This document shows positions 41,835-51,258 of a stretch of DNA of 64,000 nt, in pieces. The notes beneath the pieces were generated by a model. It saw nothing but the letters and a program-made list of their open reading frames with translations, made no database searches and was not told the origin of the DNA. Positions within the stretch are counted from its first letter, which is position 1. Each line of letters begins with the position of its first letter. The stretch is taken from assembly GCF_000426505.1 (NCBI RefSeq), contig NZ_AUFM01000021.1:62001-126000 (forward strand), written 5' to 3'. This DNA comes from Nisaea denitrificans DSM 18348. GTDB lineage: Bacteria; Pseudomonadota; Alphaproteobacteria; Thalassobaculales; Thalassobaculaceae. The position numbers were made by a program, and so were the translations under genes.

Positions 41835-41999
41835 CTAGGGCCTGAGATTCTCCATCTCATCTTTAATCGCAAGTTTCTTCCGTTTTATTTCTGCGACAGC
41901 AGCGCTGTCCGGCATGGGTCTGGTACGTTCCTGATCAAGGTTTCGCTCCAAGGTCTCGTGGCGTTGTTTCAGCGATTCAATCCGCTGTGCCTGGGCCAT
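41835..41999 (-). CDS. DUF465 (YdcH-like) small protein
   Basis: A 54-aa protein read directly from the minus strand: MAQAQRIESLKQRHETLE, then RTRPMPDSAAVAEIKRKKLA and IKDEMENLRP. The HxxLexxLxxE, RPxPD and KRKKLxIKDEM pattern is DUF465, a helical hairpin family of unknown function common in alphaproteobacteria. AAGGAGAG precedes ATG 41999. It is divergent from ubiX. Confidence 0.88.
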   Translation of the reverse strand: MAQAQRIESLKQRHETLERNLDQERTRPMPDSAAVAEIKRKKLAIKDEMENLRP

Positions 42000-42155
42000 G
42001 CCTATGCTCTCCTTTTTTGATCGTGAACTTTCAAACGTTACAATTCAGAGAATAGGTATCTTTAGGGGCTTGTGCAATGAGTCCGCTTCGGGCATGTTGC
42101 GCGGTTTTTTGGTTAAAACTCCCAACATGCTGGATTCCCGAGGTAAATTTTTTTC

Positions 42156-42752
42156 ATGAGAAATCCTCAAAAAAACAAGCTGATAATCGGGATCAGCGGG
42201 GCCTCGGGAGTTGTCTACGGCATCCGGTTGCTTGAAATGCTCAGGGCTCTGCCCGAAGAGCAAAAAATCGAGACACATCTGATCATGAGCCGGGCAGCGG
42301 AAATCACGCTGGCGCATGAAACGACCTTCAAGGTCAGGGATGTCGAGAAGCTGGCCGATGTGGTGCATGCCAACAAGGATATCGGTGCCGCCATCGCCTC
42401 CGGATCGTTCCGGACAATGGGCATGATCATTGCCCCATGCTCGGTGAAGACACTGGCGGAGATCGCGACGGGCGTCACCGACACGCTGTTGTCGCGCGCG
42501 GCTGATGTGATCCTGAAGGAGCGCCGCCGTCTGGTCTGCATGGTGCGGGAAACACCGCTGCACTCCGGCCATCTGCGGAACATGCTGGCATTGTCCGACA
42601 TGGGCGCGATCATTGCGCCGCCGGTTCCAGCCTTCTACGCGAAGCCGGAATCCATCGCGGATATGGTGGACCACTCCGTTGGCCGGGTGCTGGATCTTTT
42701 CGATATCGACAGCGGCACGGTTCGCCGCTGGAAGGAAGACGCTGCGCCGTGA
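42156..42752 (+). CDS. ubiX: flavin prenyltransferase UbiX
   Basis: A 198-aa protein. IIGISGASGVVYGIRLLEML is the FMN-binding start, GMIIAPCSVKTLAEIATGVT and KERRRLVCMVRETPLH are the conserved UbiX blocks. It prenylates FMN from dimethylallyl phosphate to make the cofactor of UbiD-type decarboxylases in ubiquinone synthesis. ATG 42156 is used. The TGA overlaps the GTG of the broken acetyltransferase gene. Confidence 0.95.
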   Translation: MRNPQKNKLIIGISGASGVVYGIRLLEMLRALPEEQKIETHLIMSRAAEITLAHETTFKVRDVEKLADVVHANKDIGAAIASGSFRTMGMIIAPCSVKTLAEIATGVTDTLLSRAADVILKERRRLVCMVRETPLHSGHLRNMLALSDMGAIIAPPVPAFYAKPESIADMVDHSVGRVLDLFDIDSGTVRRWKEDAAP

Positions 42753-43272
42753 GCCTGGATGGGGAAACAGCCGTTTCTGTCCGTGCGCTTGACCATGGCG
42801 AAGAAGCTGCGTTCCTTGCCCTGAGACGAGAGGCGCTGATTGGGTGCCCAACATCATTTGCCGCCGCCCCCGAAGATGATTTCCTGAAGAACTAGAAGAT
42901 GCGCGTGAGCTGTTCGCACGGCGGAACGGTGATGTCGTCTTCGGAGCCTTTACCGATCGTCTGTGCGGAATGGCGGGGCTGTAGCGGGAGCAAAAACAGA
43001 AAACACGGCATAAGGTTCATATATGGAGCATGTATGTTGCACCGGTTGCGAGGGGGCTTGGCGCGGGACGCGCCTTGATGGAAATCGTGATCTCTCATGC
43101 GGATACACTCGACGGTGTCGCGGGCATACTTTCGAGTGTCTCAGAGCAGGCCGGACCGGCTCGTGCGCTTTATGCCAGTCTCGGATTCTCTGTCTGGGGG
43201 GCGGAGCCGGAAGGACTTTTCGTTCAAGGCGTTAGCGTGCCGTTGCAACATATAATTCTGCCGCTACCATGA
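42749..43272 (+). pseudogene. broken GNAT acetyltransferase
   Basis: The frame from GTG 42749 reads SVRALDHGEEAAFLALRREA, a GNAT start, and ends at TAG 42893. From 42895 the protein continues in another frame (EDARELFARRNGDVVFGAFT), meets TAG at 42982, then resumes in the same frame with MYVAPVARGLGAGRALMEIV (acetyl-CoA motif A) and ARALYASLGFSVWGAEPEG to the stop at 43272. One frameshift and one nonsense codon thus break an otherwise complete gene. A sequencing error could explain one lesion, less likely both. Confidence 0.85.
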
Positions 43273-43422
43273 GCTTTCCCGGGCGGTATTGGAATGTTCG
43301 TTCGCACGGTTCGATGTCACATTTTTGTCGCCCCGCTGACTCCGACTTGACATTTCTGGTGGGGGCTTTACCGTCTGCCTCGGGCAAGTTGAACAGGGTG
43401 CTCAAACTCTAAAAAGAATAAA

Positions 43423-43451
43423 AAAGGGGCCGCGCTTTTGCGCGGTCCTTT
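43423..43451 (-). terminator. terminator-like hairpin, strong on the minus strand
   Basis: The stem GGGGCCGCGC/GCGCGGTCCTTT has loop TTTT. On the minus strand it is followed by a long T-rich run (TTTTTTATTCTTTTT). No minus-strand gene ends here. In the plus direction it could end read-through from the pseudogene region. Confidence 0.55.
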
Positions 43452-43453
43452 GA

Positions 43454-43601
43454 TTCTGGGCCGATGGTCCGGACGACTCTACAGAGTGGAGCCGGACTCC
43501 TTAAAATATCCTCCCAGAAGCGCCATCGCGCTTGCGTCCAATCCTCCATCCGTTAAAGATCGCGCCGAACCTGACAACAGTGCAGGATGGAGGGGCAGAA
43601 C
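43454..43601 (+). promoter_or_regulatory. structured metY leader with sequestered Shine-Dalgarno
   Basis: TTCTGGG (43454-43460) pairs with CCCAGAA (43513-43519). Inside it GTCCGG (43467-43472) pairs with CCGGAC (43492-43497) and ACTC/GAGT (43476-43479/43484-43487) form an apical hairpin. AAGCGC-CATC-GCGCTT follows at 43518-43533. Then CCTCCATCC (43543-43551) is perfectly complementary to GGATGGAGG (43585-43593), which contains the metY Shine-Dalgarno 8 nt before ATG 43602. This has the layout of a translational riboswitch or autoregulated leader. It does not match the SAM-II, SAM-V or SAH motifs as I remember them. A TAAAAT at 43502 could instead be a promoter inside it. Confidence 0.45.
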
Positions 43602-44909
43602 ATGGCTTCAGACGGAAATCTCTTCGGTTTCGACACGCTCGCGCTGCATGCCGGACAGCAGCCGGACAGCGATACAGGCGCCCGGGCGGTGCCGATCTAC
43701 CAGACCACGTCCTATGTGTTTCGGGACTCCGAGCATGCGGCCTCGCTGTTCAACCTGGAGCGGGCCGGGCACATCTATTCGCGGATTTCGAATCCGACCG
43801 TCGCGGTGCTGGAAGAACGCATGGCTGCGCTTGAGGGCGGGGTCGGCGCGGTGGCAACGGCCAGCGGTCACGCGGCCTTGCATCTCGCTATTGTCACGCT
43901 GATGGGCGCGGGCTCGCACATTGTTGCCTCCAGCGCGCTCTATGGCGGTAGCCACAACCTTTTTAGTCATACCCTGCCGCGCTTCGGCATCGAGACTACC
44001 AAGGTGCATCCGCGCGACATTGACGGCTTCCGCAAGGCGATCCGGCCGGAGACCCGTCTGGTCTTCGCAGAGACCATCGGCAACCCTGGCCTTGAGGTGC
44101 TGGATATTGCGGCGCTCGCCGAGGTCGCGCACGAAGCCGGTATCCCGTTGATGATCGACTCGACCTTCGCCACCCCCTATCTCTGCCGGCCGTTCGAGCA
44201 CGGGGCCGACATCATCATGCATTCCGCCACGAAATGGCTTGGCGGGCATGGCGTGGCTATCGGCGGCGTGCTGATCGATGGCGGGCGGTTCGACTGGGAG
44301 GCCTCCGGCAAGTTCCCGACCCTGACGGAACCCTATGCCGGCTATCACGGCCTCGATTTTGCCGAGGAATTCGGACCGCAGGCCCTGTGCATGCGCGCCC
44401 GGGCCGAGGGCTTGCGCGATTTCGGCGCCTGCATGTCCCCGACCAATGCCTTCCATCTGATGCAGGGCATAGAGACCCTGCCTCTGCGGATGGACCGGCA
44501 TGTCGCCAACGCCCGCAAGGTCGCTGCCTTTCTGGAAGCGTCGGAGGCGGTGGAATGGGTGCTTTATCCCGAACTGGACAGCCACCCGGATAAGGAGCTG
44601 GCGGCACGGATGATGCCGAAAGGCGCCGGCTCGATGATCGCTTTCGGGATCAAGGGCGGCCGGGAGGCAGGCCGGACTTTCATCGACCGGCTCGGTGTCT
44701 GGTCTCACTTGGCGAATGTCGGTGACGCAAAGTCCCTTGTCATTCATCCGGCCAGCACGACGCATCAGCAGATGGATGCGGAGATGATGAAGGTGGCCGG
44801 GTTGTCCGAGGATCTGGTCCGGCTTTCGGTCGGGCTGGAGGATGTGGACGATCTGATCACCGATCTGAAACAGGCGCTGCGCGCCGCAACTGTGCGCAAG
44901 GCAGGGTAA
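43602..44909 (+). CDS. metY: O-acetylhomoserine sulfhydrylase / aminocarboxypropyltransferase
   Basis: A 435-aa Cys/Met metabolism PLP enzyme. FDTLALHAGQQPDSDTGARA and PIYQTTSYVFRDSEHAASLF are the MetY start, YSRISNPTVAVLEERMAALE follows, and HSATKWLGGHG holds the PLP Lys. It makes homocysteine from O-acetylhomoserine and sulphide. ATG 43602 is chosen over 43587 because GGAGGGG stands between them. It is followed 4 bp later by a hydrolase gene. Confidence 0.9.
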   Translation: MASDGNLFGFDTLALHAGQQPDSDTGARAVPIYQTTSYVFRDSEHAASLFNLERAGHIYSRISNPTVAVLEERMAALEGGVGAVATASGHAALHLAIVTLMGAGSHIVASSALYGGSHNLFSHTLPRFGIETTKVHPRDIDGFRKAIRPETRLVFAETIGNPGLEVLDIAALAEVAHEAGIPLMIDSTFATPYLCRPFEHGADIIMHSATKWLGGHGVAIGGVLIDGGRFDWEASGKFPTLTEPYAGYHGLDFAEEFGPQALCMRARAEGLRDFGACMSPTNAFHLMQGIETLPLRMDRHVANARKVAAFLEASEAVEWVLYPELDSHPDKELAARMMPKGAGSMIAFGIKGGREAGRTFIDRLGVWSHLANVGDAKSLVIHPASTTHQQMDAEMMKVAGLSEDLVRLSVGLEDVDDLITDLKQALRAATVRKAG

Positions 44910-44913
44910 GCCG

Positions 44914-45714
44914 ATGAAATTCGACGTTGCTGGACGTGAGGCTTTTGCCGCCACGGGCGGGCGCCCCTTTGACGGTGCGCTGCCTGCGATACTGATGCTG
45001 CACGGTGCCGGAATGGATCATACGGTCTGGTCCATGCAGGCGCGTTATTTCGCCCATCACGGCTTCTCCGTTCTGGCGGTCGACCTGCCGGGGCACGGAC
45101 GCAGCGAGGGGCCTGTGCCGGAGAGCATTCCTGACTTGGCGGACTGGTGTCTCGCGGCGCTGGATGCGGTCGGCGCTGGCGAAGTGGTGGTCATGGGGCA
45201 TTCCATGGGCTCGCTCATCGCGCTTGAGGTCGCGGCCCGTCTGGGCGCTCGTGCGAAAGCGCTGGCCTTGCTTGGCTCGGTGCCGGAAATGAAGGTGCAT
45301 CCGGATCTGCTGAACGCCGCCCGCACAGGCAATCACATGGCTCTTGAGACCATGGTCGGCTGGGGCGTCGGCAAGCGCGCCCAGATCGGTGGTCACAGGG
45401 CACCGGGGGCCTGGGTCTGCGGGGCGAGCATGCGGTTGCTGGAGGCTGGCGACTATGCGGTGCTGGCGACCGACCTTGCCGCCTGTGATGCCTATGACGG
45501 GGCGTTGAAGGCTGCTGCGGCGGTCTCATGCCCGGCGCTGGTGCTTTCCGGCTCCGACGACAAGATGACCCCGGCCAAGCTGTCCCGGCCGCTGGTGGAT
45601 GCTCTGCCGGATGTCCGCACCGTTGTCCTGCCCCGTGCGGGCCACATGATGATGATCGAACAGCCGGACGAATCGCTTGATGTGTTGGCCGAGTTTTTCG
45701 GGGCGATAAAGTGA
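44914..45714 (+). CDS. alpha/beta hydrolase
   Basis: A 266-aa hydrolase. LMLHGAGMDHTVW is the oxyanion region; VVVMGHSMGSLIALEVA holds the nucleophile Ser; LVLSGSDDKMTP has the acid and RAGHMMMIEQP the His. ATG 44914 is 4 bp after metY, and its stop overlaps the thioesterase GTG, so metY-hydrolase-thioesterase is one operon. Gene order alone recalls MetX-like acyltransferases, but the sequence is an ordinary hydrolase and the substrate is unknown. Confidence 0.87.
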   Translation: MKFDVAGREAFAATGGRPFDGALPAILMLHGAGMDHTVWSMQARYFAHHGFSVLAVDLPGHGRSEGPVPESIPDLADWCLAALDAVGAGEVVVMGHSMGSLIALEVAARLGARAKALALLGSVPEMKVHPDLLNAARTGNHMALETMVGWGVGKRAQIGGHRAPGAWVCGASMRLLEAGDYAVLATDLAACDAYDGALKAAAAVSCPALVLSGSDDKMTPAKLSRPLVDALPDVRTVVLPRAGHMMMIEQPDESLDVLAEFFGAIK

Positions 45715-46151
45715 GCGGGGAATCCGTGACGGAGACCCGGCAGCGGTTCCGCTGGTGGCTCGAAATCCCGACGCGCTGGATGGATAATGACGTCTACGGG
45801 CACGTCAACAACGTCCAGTATTACTCCTATTTCGATACGGCCGTGAACACGCACCTGATCAGGGAGGCCGGGCTCGATATCCACAACAGTCCCATCGTCG
45901 GGTTGGTGGTGGAGACCCGCTGCCAGTTCAAGCAATCACTGGTTTTCCCGGATCGGATTGACGCGGGCATCCGGGTCGAGCGCCTTGGCCGGTCGAGCGT
46001 TACCTATGCGACCGGGCTGTTCCGCGAAGGCGACGACGAGATCGCTGCGCTCGGTCATTTCGTGCATGTCTATGTCGACCGGGCAACGCAGACGCCGGTC
46101 CCCATCCCTGAGCACATGCGCGCCGAGATGGAAAAGCTGTGCCTTGAGTAA
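45711..46151 (+). CDS. hotdog-fold acyl-CoA thioesterase (4HBT family)
   Basis: A 146-aa protein. DNDVYGHVNNVQYYSYFDTA is the 4HBT active-site segment with the catalytic Asp and helix start; CQFKQSLVFPDRI continues the fold. It probably hydrolyses acyl-CoA thioesters. GTG 45711 overlaps the hydrolase stop (GTGA); GTG 45726 is an alternative. Last gene of the metY operon. Confidence 0.85.
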   Translation: MSGESVTETRQRFRWWLEIPTRWMDNDVYGHVNNVQYYSYFDTAVNTHLIREAGLDIHNSPIVGLVVETRCQFKQSLVFPDRIDAGIRVERLGRSSVTYATGLFREGDDEIAALGHFVHVYVDRATQTPVPIPEHMRAEMEKLCLE

Positions 46152-46177
46152 TGGCCTGCTTTGAGTGAGGCGGGAGC

Positions 46178-46678
46178 TTATTTTGTCTTGGTACGGGAAA
46201 TCTTGTAGAGCCCGGCGACGATCTGCTGGCCGATAGCGCCCGCTTCGCCCTTCATCTTGGTCGCGACCACGGCTTTCAATGCGTCCACATGAGCTTTGAT
46301 GGCATCCGCGTCATTGTGCCCGCGCTGCCCGGGCTCACCCAGCTCCAGATAACGGTTCATCGAGGTGGCGATCTTCTCGACCATGGGATAGCCGAAGCTT
46401 GATCCCTGAGAGCGCAGATCGTGCATGACCGTATAGATCGTCCGCTCGGGCCCGGCTGGCTCGGCACCTTCCGCCCGCAGTTTTTCGACAGCTTCGTCCA
46501 GCTTGATGATGCTTTCCTTGGCGGTTTCCGAGAGGTCGATCTTTGAGACGGCGTCTGCCAGCGCGGCCTCGGCTTTTGCGATCAGCCGATCGTCCATGCG
46601 GGCCGGTCCGCCAACCAGATCTTTCAGCTTATTGGGCTGATGAATGACCTCGTACGTACCTTTCGGGGGCTGGGCCAT
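46178..46678 (-). CDS. HPt-like phosphotransfer protein
   Basis: A 166-aa helical protein. TIYTVMHDLRSQGSSFGYPM, with His86 as the likely phosphorylated residue, has the HxLRSxGSSxG pattern of HPt-type domains, and IATSMNRYLEL the following helix. It lies directly downstream of a CheY-like gene on the same strand, 46 bp apart. Inference: a phosphorelay partner of that regulator; no histidine kinase is in the window. Confidence 0.65.
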   Translation of the reverse strand: MAQPPKGTYEVIHQPNKLKDLVGGPARMDDRLIAKAEAALADAVSKIDLSETAKESIIKLDEAVEKLRAEGAEPAGPERTIYTVMHDLRSQGSSFGYPMVEKIATSMNRYLELGEPGQRGHNDADAIKAHVDALKAVVATKMKGEAGAIGQQIVAGLYKISRTKTK

Positions 46679-46724
46679 TGCTTTCCTCTCGTGAGCCGGT
46701 TTGTCCGGTCTGTTCCTGGTTCGG

Positions 46725-47255
46725 TTAAGCGCTGCGAGCGTCCCGATCGCGCAATTCTGCAGCCCGACGCTCTTCTCCGGTGAAAGATTCTACCTTTCGG
46801 CGACGGTCGGGCCCGAAATAGTCATCGGTTCGGACGAACGGGCGAGGATATTCGACCACGGCAACAAGCCGCTGGATCAGCCCTACTCCGGTGAGGGGCT
46901 TGGCCATGAACTCGGTAACACCTGCATCGCGGGCCATCTCGATACGGTTCGATTCTGTGTGGCCGCTGACCATGATAATGGGCAAGAACTCATCCGGGCT
47001 GGTCGGATCGTTCCGTATCCAGTGTGTCAGCTCTATGCCATCCATCTCTTCCATCACCCAGTCGGTGATGATCAGATCGACCTGATATTCGCTAAGTTTG
47101 CGGATGGCGTGCTGTCCGTCTCGGGCATCAATGATGTTCTTGACGCCGACAGACTGCAGCATCGCCCGCAGCACTTCCCGCATGGGCTGGCTGTCTTCGA
47201 CGATCATCACCGAGAGACGCTGAAAGCGTGCTTCGTTGGTCGGACTTTGAGACAT
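46725..47255 (-). CDS. CheY-like response regulator with C-terminal tail
   Basis: A 176-aa protein. The receiver domain (about 13-135) has Glu20-Asp21, phospho-acceptor Asp65 in LIITDWVMEEMDG, and Lys119 in FMAKPLT. The tail has FGPDRRRK and an acidic/basic end but no DNA-binding domain. It is thus probably a stand-alone output acting by protein contact, coupled with the HPt-like gene downstream. ATG 47255 is used. Confidence 0.87.
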   Translation of the reverse strand: MSQSPTNEARFQRLSVMIVEDSQPMREVLRAMLQSVGVKNIIDARDGQHAIRKLSEYQVDLIITDWVMEEMDGIELTHWIRNDPTSPDEFLPIIMVSGHTESNRIEMARDAGVTEFMAKPLTGVGLIQRLVAVVEYPRPFVRTDDYFGPDRRRKVESFTGEERRAAELRDRDARSA

Positions 47256-47677
47256 TCACCATGACTTCCCCGGTCTCGGCACGCCGAAATCCGTAGAATC
47301 TTAACAATTCGTTATCCTTGCCGGAGTTTAATCGACTTCCGGTGGCTAAGGCTATAGCCGGATTGCGCGCTTCTCAATTCAGGGTGGCGACGTTGTTTGC
47401 CCATTTGCACATGGTGCGAATTCTGCCCAAGCCCGGAAATCCGCCTCTTCTGGTGCGTGTTCATACAATATCTGGTATAGATCAACTTGGTTTTGACTAG
47501 GCTGTGTTCGGTTGCGATCGGCAGAAAACTGCGACGTGACGGCAAACAAGTTTGCCCGTCGCTCTTGACTTGAAGTCCGATTCGCCGATTGATCCGGCCT
47601 CCGGACCGCTCGGTGCGCCGTGTTGCGCTCCGTTCGGTATTTCGAATGAGCCTGGGCTCCACGAGGATTGTAAGGAA
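47256..47677. other. divergent intergenic region with one hairpin
   Basis: 422 bp between the response regulator and yebC. The only clear structure is a hairpin at 47531-47562: GCGACG and CGTCGC flank GGCAAAC-AA-GTTTGCC. It lies 116 bp before yebC and might be part of its leader. I see no gene or tRNA here. Confidence 0.5.
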
Positions 47678-48430
47678 ATGGCAGGGCATTCCCAATTTAA
47701 GAACATCATGTACCGCAAGGGCGCGCAGGACAAAAAGCGCGCCAAACTGTTCACCCGGCTGATCCGAGAGATCGCGGTCGCGGCGAAGGCGAGTACCGAT
47801 GCAAGTGCCAATCCGCGGCTACGGTCGGCCATTCAGGCGGCCCGCGAGGCCAATATGCCGAAGGACAATATCGACCGGGTGCTGAAGAAGGCCGAAGGCG
47901 GTGGTGCTGACGACAATTACGAGGACATCCGCTACGAGGGCTATGCCTCCGGCGGTGTCGCCATGATCGTCGAGGCATTGACCGACAACCGCAATCGGAC
48001 GGCTTCCGAGGTCAGGTCCACGTTTTCCAAGTATGGCGGGACCCTGGGTGAGACCAACTCGGTCAGCTTCATGTTCGACCGCGTTGGCCAGATCTCCTAC
48101 CCGGCCGACAAGGCGGAGGCAGACGCCATGTTCGAGGCGGCTCTGGAAGCAGGCGCCGAGAATGTCGAATCTTCCGAGGACGGGCATGTCATCACGTGCG
48201 CGCCTGACGATCTGAGTTCGGTGCGCGAGGCGCTCTCCGAGCAGTTCGGTGCCCCCGAGGAGGCCGAATTGTCCTGGAAGCCGCAGAACACTGTGCCGGT
48301 GGACGAAGACCACGCCGAGACCATCATGAAGCTGCTGGGCGCGCTGGAAGACTTGGATGATGTCCAGTCCGTTTCGGCGAACTTCGAGATCCCGGACGAT
48401 GTTATGCGGAAACTGACGGCGGCCGCCTGA
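47678..48430 (+). CDS. yebC: YebC/PmpR family protein
   Basis: A 250-aa protein starting [20 protein letters not shown], diagnostic for the TACO1/YebC family; [20 protein letters not shown] and [17 protein letters not shown] continue it. Members are ribosome-associated factors that relieve proline-linked stalling; some were described as transcription factors. AAGGAA precedes ATG 47678. It stands before ruvC, the usual arrangement. Confidence 0.95.
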   Translation: MAGHSQFKNIMYRKGAQDKKRAKLFTRLIREIAVAAKASTDASANPRLRSAIQAAREANMPKDNIDRVLKKAEGGGADDNYEDIRYEGYASGGVAMIVEALTDNRNRTASEVRSTFSKYGGTLGETNSVSFMFDRVGQISYPADKAEADAMFEAALEAGAENVESSEDGHVITCAPDDLSSVREALSEQFGAPEEAELSWKPQNTVPVDEDHAETIMKLLGALEDLDDVQSVSANFEIPDDVMRKLTAAA

Positions 48431-48479
48431 GATCCATGTCAGGCGTTTGCCAAAAGTCCATTGGGGAGATGCAATCACG

Positions 48480-49058
48480 ATGAGGCTTCTCGGTCTCGAC
48501 CCGGGACTCCGCTTTACCGGCTGGGGTGTGGTCGATGTGGATGGCCACCGGCTGCGCCACGTCGCCAATGGGACCCTGAAGTCCACGTCATCCCGGTCCA
48601 TTGCGGAACGTCTCCTCGAATTGCATGACGGTGTTCTGGAGATTCTCGACCGTTACAGCCCAGGTGAGGCGGCGGTCGAGGAAACTTTCGTCAACAAGAA
48701 CCCGGAATCGACCCTGAAACTCGGACTGGCTCGTGGCGCCGTCATTCTGGCTCCCGCCAAGCAAGGCCTCCGGGTTACCGAGTATGCGCCGAACCGGGTG
48801 AAGAAAACTGTGGTCGGTGCCGGACACGCCAACAAGGACCAGGTCCAGATCATGGTGTCGAAGCTGCTGCCTGAAGCGGTGTTTGATTCCGCGGATGCGG
48901 CGGATGCGCTCGCGGTGGCGATCTGCCACGCGCATTTTGCCCAGAGCCGCCACGCCTTCGGCGAGACGGTAGGCGTGTCCCGGATCAAACAACAATCTGT
49001 AACCGGTGGGTACGAGCGCGCGATCCAGGCGGCTCTGCGTAAGGAGATGGGCCAGTGA
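48480..49058 (+). CDS. ruvC: Holliday junction endonuclease RuvC
   Basis: A 192-aa nuclease. [13 protein letters not shown] holds the first catalytic Asp, [17 protein letters not shown] the Glu, and [15 protein letters not shown] the last Asp pair. It resolves Holliday junctions cut in the complex with RuvAB. ATG 48480 gives the canonical start (MRLLGLDPG). The stop overlaps the ruvA GTG. Confidence 0.97.
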   Translation: MRLLGLDPGLRFTGWGVVDVDGHRLRHVANGTLKSTSSRSIAERLLELHDGVLEILDRYSPGEAAVEETFVNKNPESTLKLGLARGAVILAPAKQGLRVTEYAPNRVKKTVVGAGHANKDQVQIMVSKLLPEAVFDSADAADALAVAICHAHFAQSRHAFGETVGVSRIKQQSVTGGYERAIQAALRKEMGQ

Positions 49059-49678
49059 TCGCCAAGTTGCGGGGTGTTCTCGATTCCTTCGGTGACGGCA
49101 GCGCCGTGATCGATGTCGGCGGTGTCGGATATCTGATCTTTGCGTCCAGCCGGACTCTCGCGAAACTGGGGGACAAGGGCGGGACTGTCTCCGTTCATGT
49201 CGAAACCCATGTCCGCGAAGATCACATTCATCTCTACGGTTTCGCCGACAAGGCAGAGCAGGAGATGTTCCGGATCCTGCAGACAGTGCAGGGTGTGGGG
49301 GCCAAGGCGGCACTTTCCATCCTGTCCGCGCTGGCGCCTGACGAGGTCCTGCGGTCTGTTGCCGCCGGGGATGCCAAGATGCTGACCCGGGCGGACGGCG
49401 TCGGCCCCAAGCTGGCCGGCCGGATCGTGAACGAGTTGAAAGACAAGGCGGTGAACATCTCGCTTGGCGCCGATGCCTCGATGCCGGCACCTGCGGGTGG
49501 CAAGGCCGCACCGGCGGGAGAGTCCGCCGCTGTCGCCGATGCGATCTCCGCCCTTGTGAATCTCGGCTATGACCGCAGCATTGCCTATGGCGCTGTTCAT
49601 GCCGCTGTCAAAGCGATGGGGCCCGATGCGGACCTTAACCAGCTGATCACCGGCGGGCTGAAGGAGCTCGCTTCGTGA
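49055..49678 (+). CDS. ruvA: Holliday junction helicase subunit RuvA
   Basis: A 207-aa protein. [15 protein letters not shown] starts the OB domain, and [18 protein letters not shown] and [19 protein letters not shown] are the two HhH motifs. The C-terminal UBA-like domain ([20 protein letters not shown]) contacts RuvB. GTG 49055 and GTGA overlaps on both sides show tight coupling. Confidence 0.97.
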   Translation: MIAKLRGVLDSFGDGSAVIDVGGVGYLIFASSRTLAKLGDKGGTVSVHVETHVREDHIHLYGFADKAEQEMFRILQTVQGVGAKAALSILSALAPDEVLRSVAAGDAKMLTRADGVGPKLAGRIVNELKDKAVNISLGADASMPAPAGGKAAPAGESAAVADAISALVNLGYDRSIAYGAVHAAVKAMGPDADLNQLITGGLKELAS

Positions 49679-50754
49679 GCGACTGGGATGATGGCGAAGA
49701 GGGCCGGATCGTCGACGGCGAACGGTCGACCGAGGACACGCCCGAGCGGGCGCTGCGTCCGGTTACCCTCGACGATTTCGTCGGCCAGAAGCAAATGCGG
49801 GAGAATCTGAAAGTCTTCATCGAGGCTGCGAAGACTCGTGAAGAGGCGATGGACCACGCGCTTTTCTTCGGCCCTCCCGGTCTTGGCAAGACCACGCTGG
49901 CCCAGATCGTCGCCCGTGAGCTTGGGGTGAATTTCCGCGCCACATCTGGTCCGGTGATCGCCAAGGCCGGAGATCTCGCGGCCCTGCTGACCAACCTTCA
50001 GGCGCGCGACGTTCTCTTCATCGATGAGATACATCGCCTTAATCCTGCCGTAGAGGAAGTGCTCTATCCGGCCATGGAGGATTTTCAGCTCGATCTCATT
50101 ATCGGCGAAGGCCCGGCGGCCCGGTCTATCCGGATCGATCTGCCACCTTTTACGCTGGTGGCTGCGACGACGCGGTCGGGCCTGATCACGACGCCTTTGC
50201 GCGAACGTTTCGGCATTCCCTTGCGGCTGCAATTTTATACGCCGGAGGAACTGCAGAGCATCGTCATGCGCGGTGCCTCCCTGCTAGGCATGAACCTGCT
50301 GCCCGAAGGGGCGGCGGAAGTCGCCAGCCGCTCACGCGGGACTCCGCGCGTGGCCGGACGCCTGCTGCGCCGGGTGCGGGATTTCGCAGTCGTGGCCGGG
50401 GTTGATGAAATCGACCAGAAGGCCGCTGATGGAGCGCTGAACCGTCTCGATATCGACAAGCGCGGGCTGGATGCCATGGATCGGCGCTATCTGCGCTGCA
50501 TCGCCGATAATTACGGTGGTGGCCCGGTCGGGGCGGAGACCCTTGCGGCGGCACTGGCCGAGCAGCGTGATGTGATCGAGGAAGTGATCGAGCCTTATCT
50601 GTTGCAACAGGGCTTGCTCCAGCGCACGCCGCGCGGGCGGCTTCTGTCCGAATCCGGCTACCGCTATCTCGGCCTTGCCATGCCGAACAGGACGCCCGCC
50701 GAAGCGGCGCAAATGAACCTTCTCGACAATAATGCCGAGGGTGAGGATGTCTGA
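49675..50754 (+). CDS. ruvB: Holliday junction helicase ATPase RuvB
   Basis: A 359-aa AAA+ motor. [20 protein letters not shown], Walker [13 protein letters not shown], Walker [12 protein letters not shown], and sensor region [18 protein letters not shown] are all present. It drives branch migration with RuvA. The N-terminus carries a short acidic extension. GTG 49675 overlaps the ruvA stop. Confidence 0.98.
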   Translation: MSDWDDGEEGRIVDGERSTEDTPERALRPVTLDDFVGQKQMRENLKVFIEAAKTREEAMDHALFFGPPGLGKTTLAQIVARELGVNFRATSGPVIAKAGDLAALLTNLQARDVLFIDEIHRLNPAVEEVLYPAMEDFQLDLIIGEGPAARSIRIDLPPFTLVAATTRSGLITTPLRERFGIPLRLQFYTPEELQSIVMRGASLLGMNLLPEGAAEVASRSRGTPRVAGRLLRRVRDFAVVAGVDEIDQKAADGALNRLDIDKRGLDAMDRRYLRCIADNYGGGPVGAETLAAALAEQRDVIEEVIEPYLLQQGLLQRTPRGRLLSESGYRYLGLAMPNRTPAEAAQMNLLDNNAEGEDV

Positions 50755-51211
50755 GCGGCTGCTGCAGCCTGCGGTGACGGGGTTCACGGCGGACGGTACC
50801 CATTTGCTCCGCGCCCGCGTCTATTACGAGGACACGGATGCGGGTGGTGTCGTCTATCACGCCAACTATCTGCGTTTCGCCGAACGTGGCCGCACGGAAT
50901 ATCTCCGCGACATCGGTGTCTCCCAGTCGGAACTCACCGACCAGGAAGGCGTTTTTTTCGTGGTCAGGCGCAGCGAGATCGATTTTCGCCTGCCCGCCCG
51001 GCTCGACGATGCGCTTGAAATCCAGACGGTGATTGCCGGGATCAAGGGCGCGTCGTTTCTGGTCGAGCAGACCATATCAAAGACGGGCACGGACGGATAT
51101 CTGGTGAAGGTGGTCAGCACCATTGCCTGTGTGGACCGGAAGGGGCGCCCGGCGCGGGTGCCACAATCGGTGAAATCAAAATTGGACCGGCACGACGGAG
51201 GGCGATCGTGA
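50747..51211 (+). CDS. ybgC: Tol-Pal-associated acyl-CoA thioesterase
   Basis: A 154-aa hotdog protein. [20 protein letters not shown] includes the catalytic Asp; [11 protein letters not shown] and [14 protein letters not shown] follow YbgC. It hydrolyses acyl-CoAs and is usually co-transcribed with tolQRAB. ATG 50747 overlaps ruvB and has GAGG upstream. 47 bp before tolQ. Confidence 0.93.
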   Translation: MSERLLQPAVTGFTADGTHLLRARVYYEDTDAGGVVYHANYLRFAERGRTEYLRDIGVSQSELTDQEGVFFVVRRSEIDFRLPARLDDALEIQTVIAGIKGASFLVEQTISKTGTDGYLVKVVSTIACVDRKGRPARVPQSVKSKLDRHDGGRS

Positions 51212-51258
51212 TGATCGCCGCTCAAGCCATAAGACAGACGTCGGGGAAGAGTATCTAA

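Noticed and set aside
43454-43533. Known SAM riboswitch class or tRNA upstream of metY
   Set aside because: The remembered SAM-II core and tRNA cloverleaf (acceptor, T-loop) could not be laid over the sequence, so only a generic structured leader is reported.
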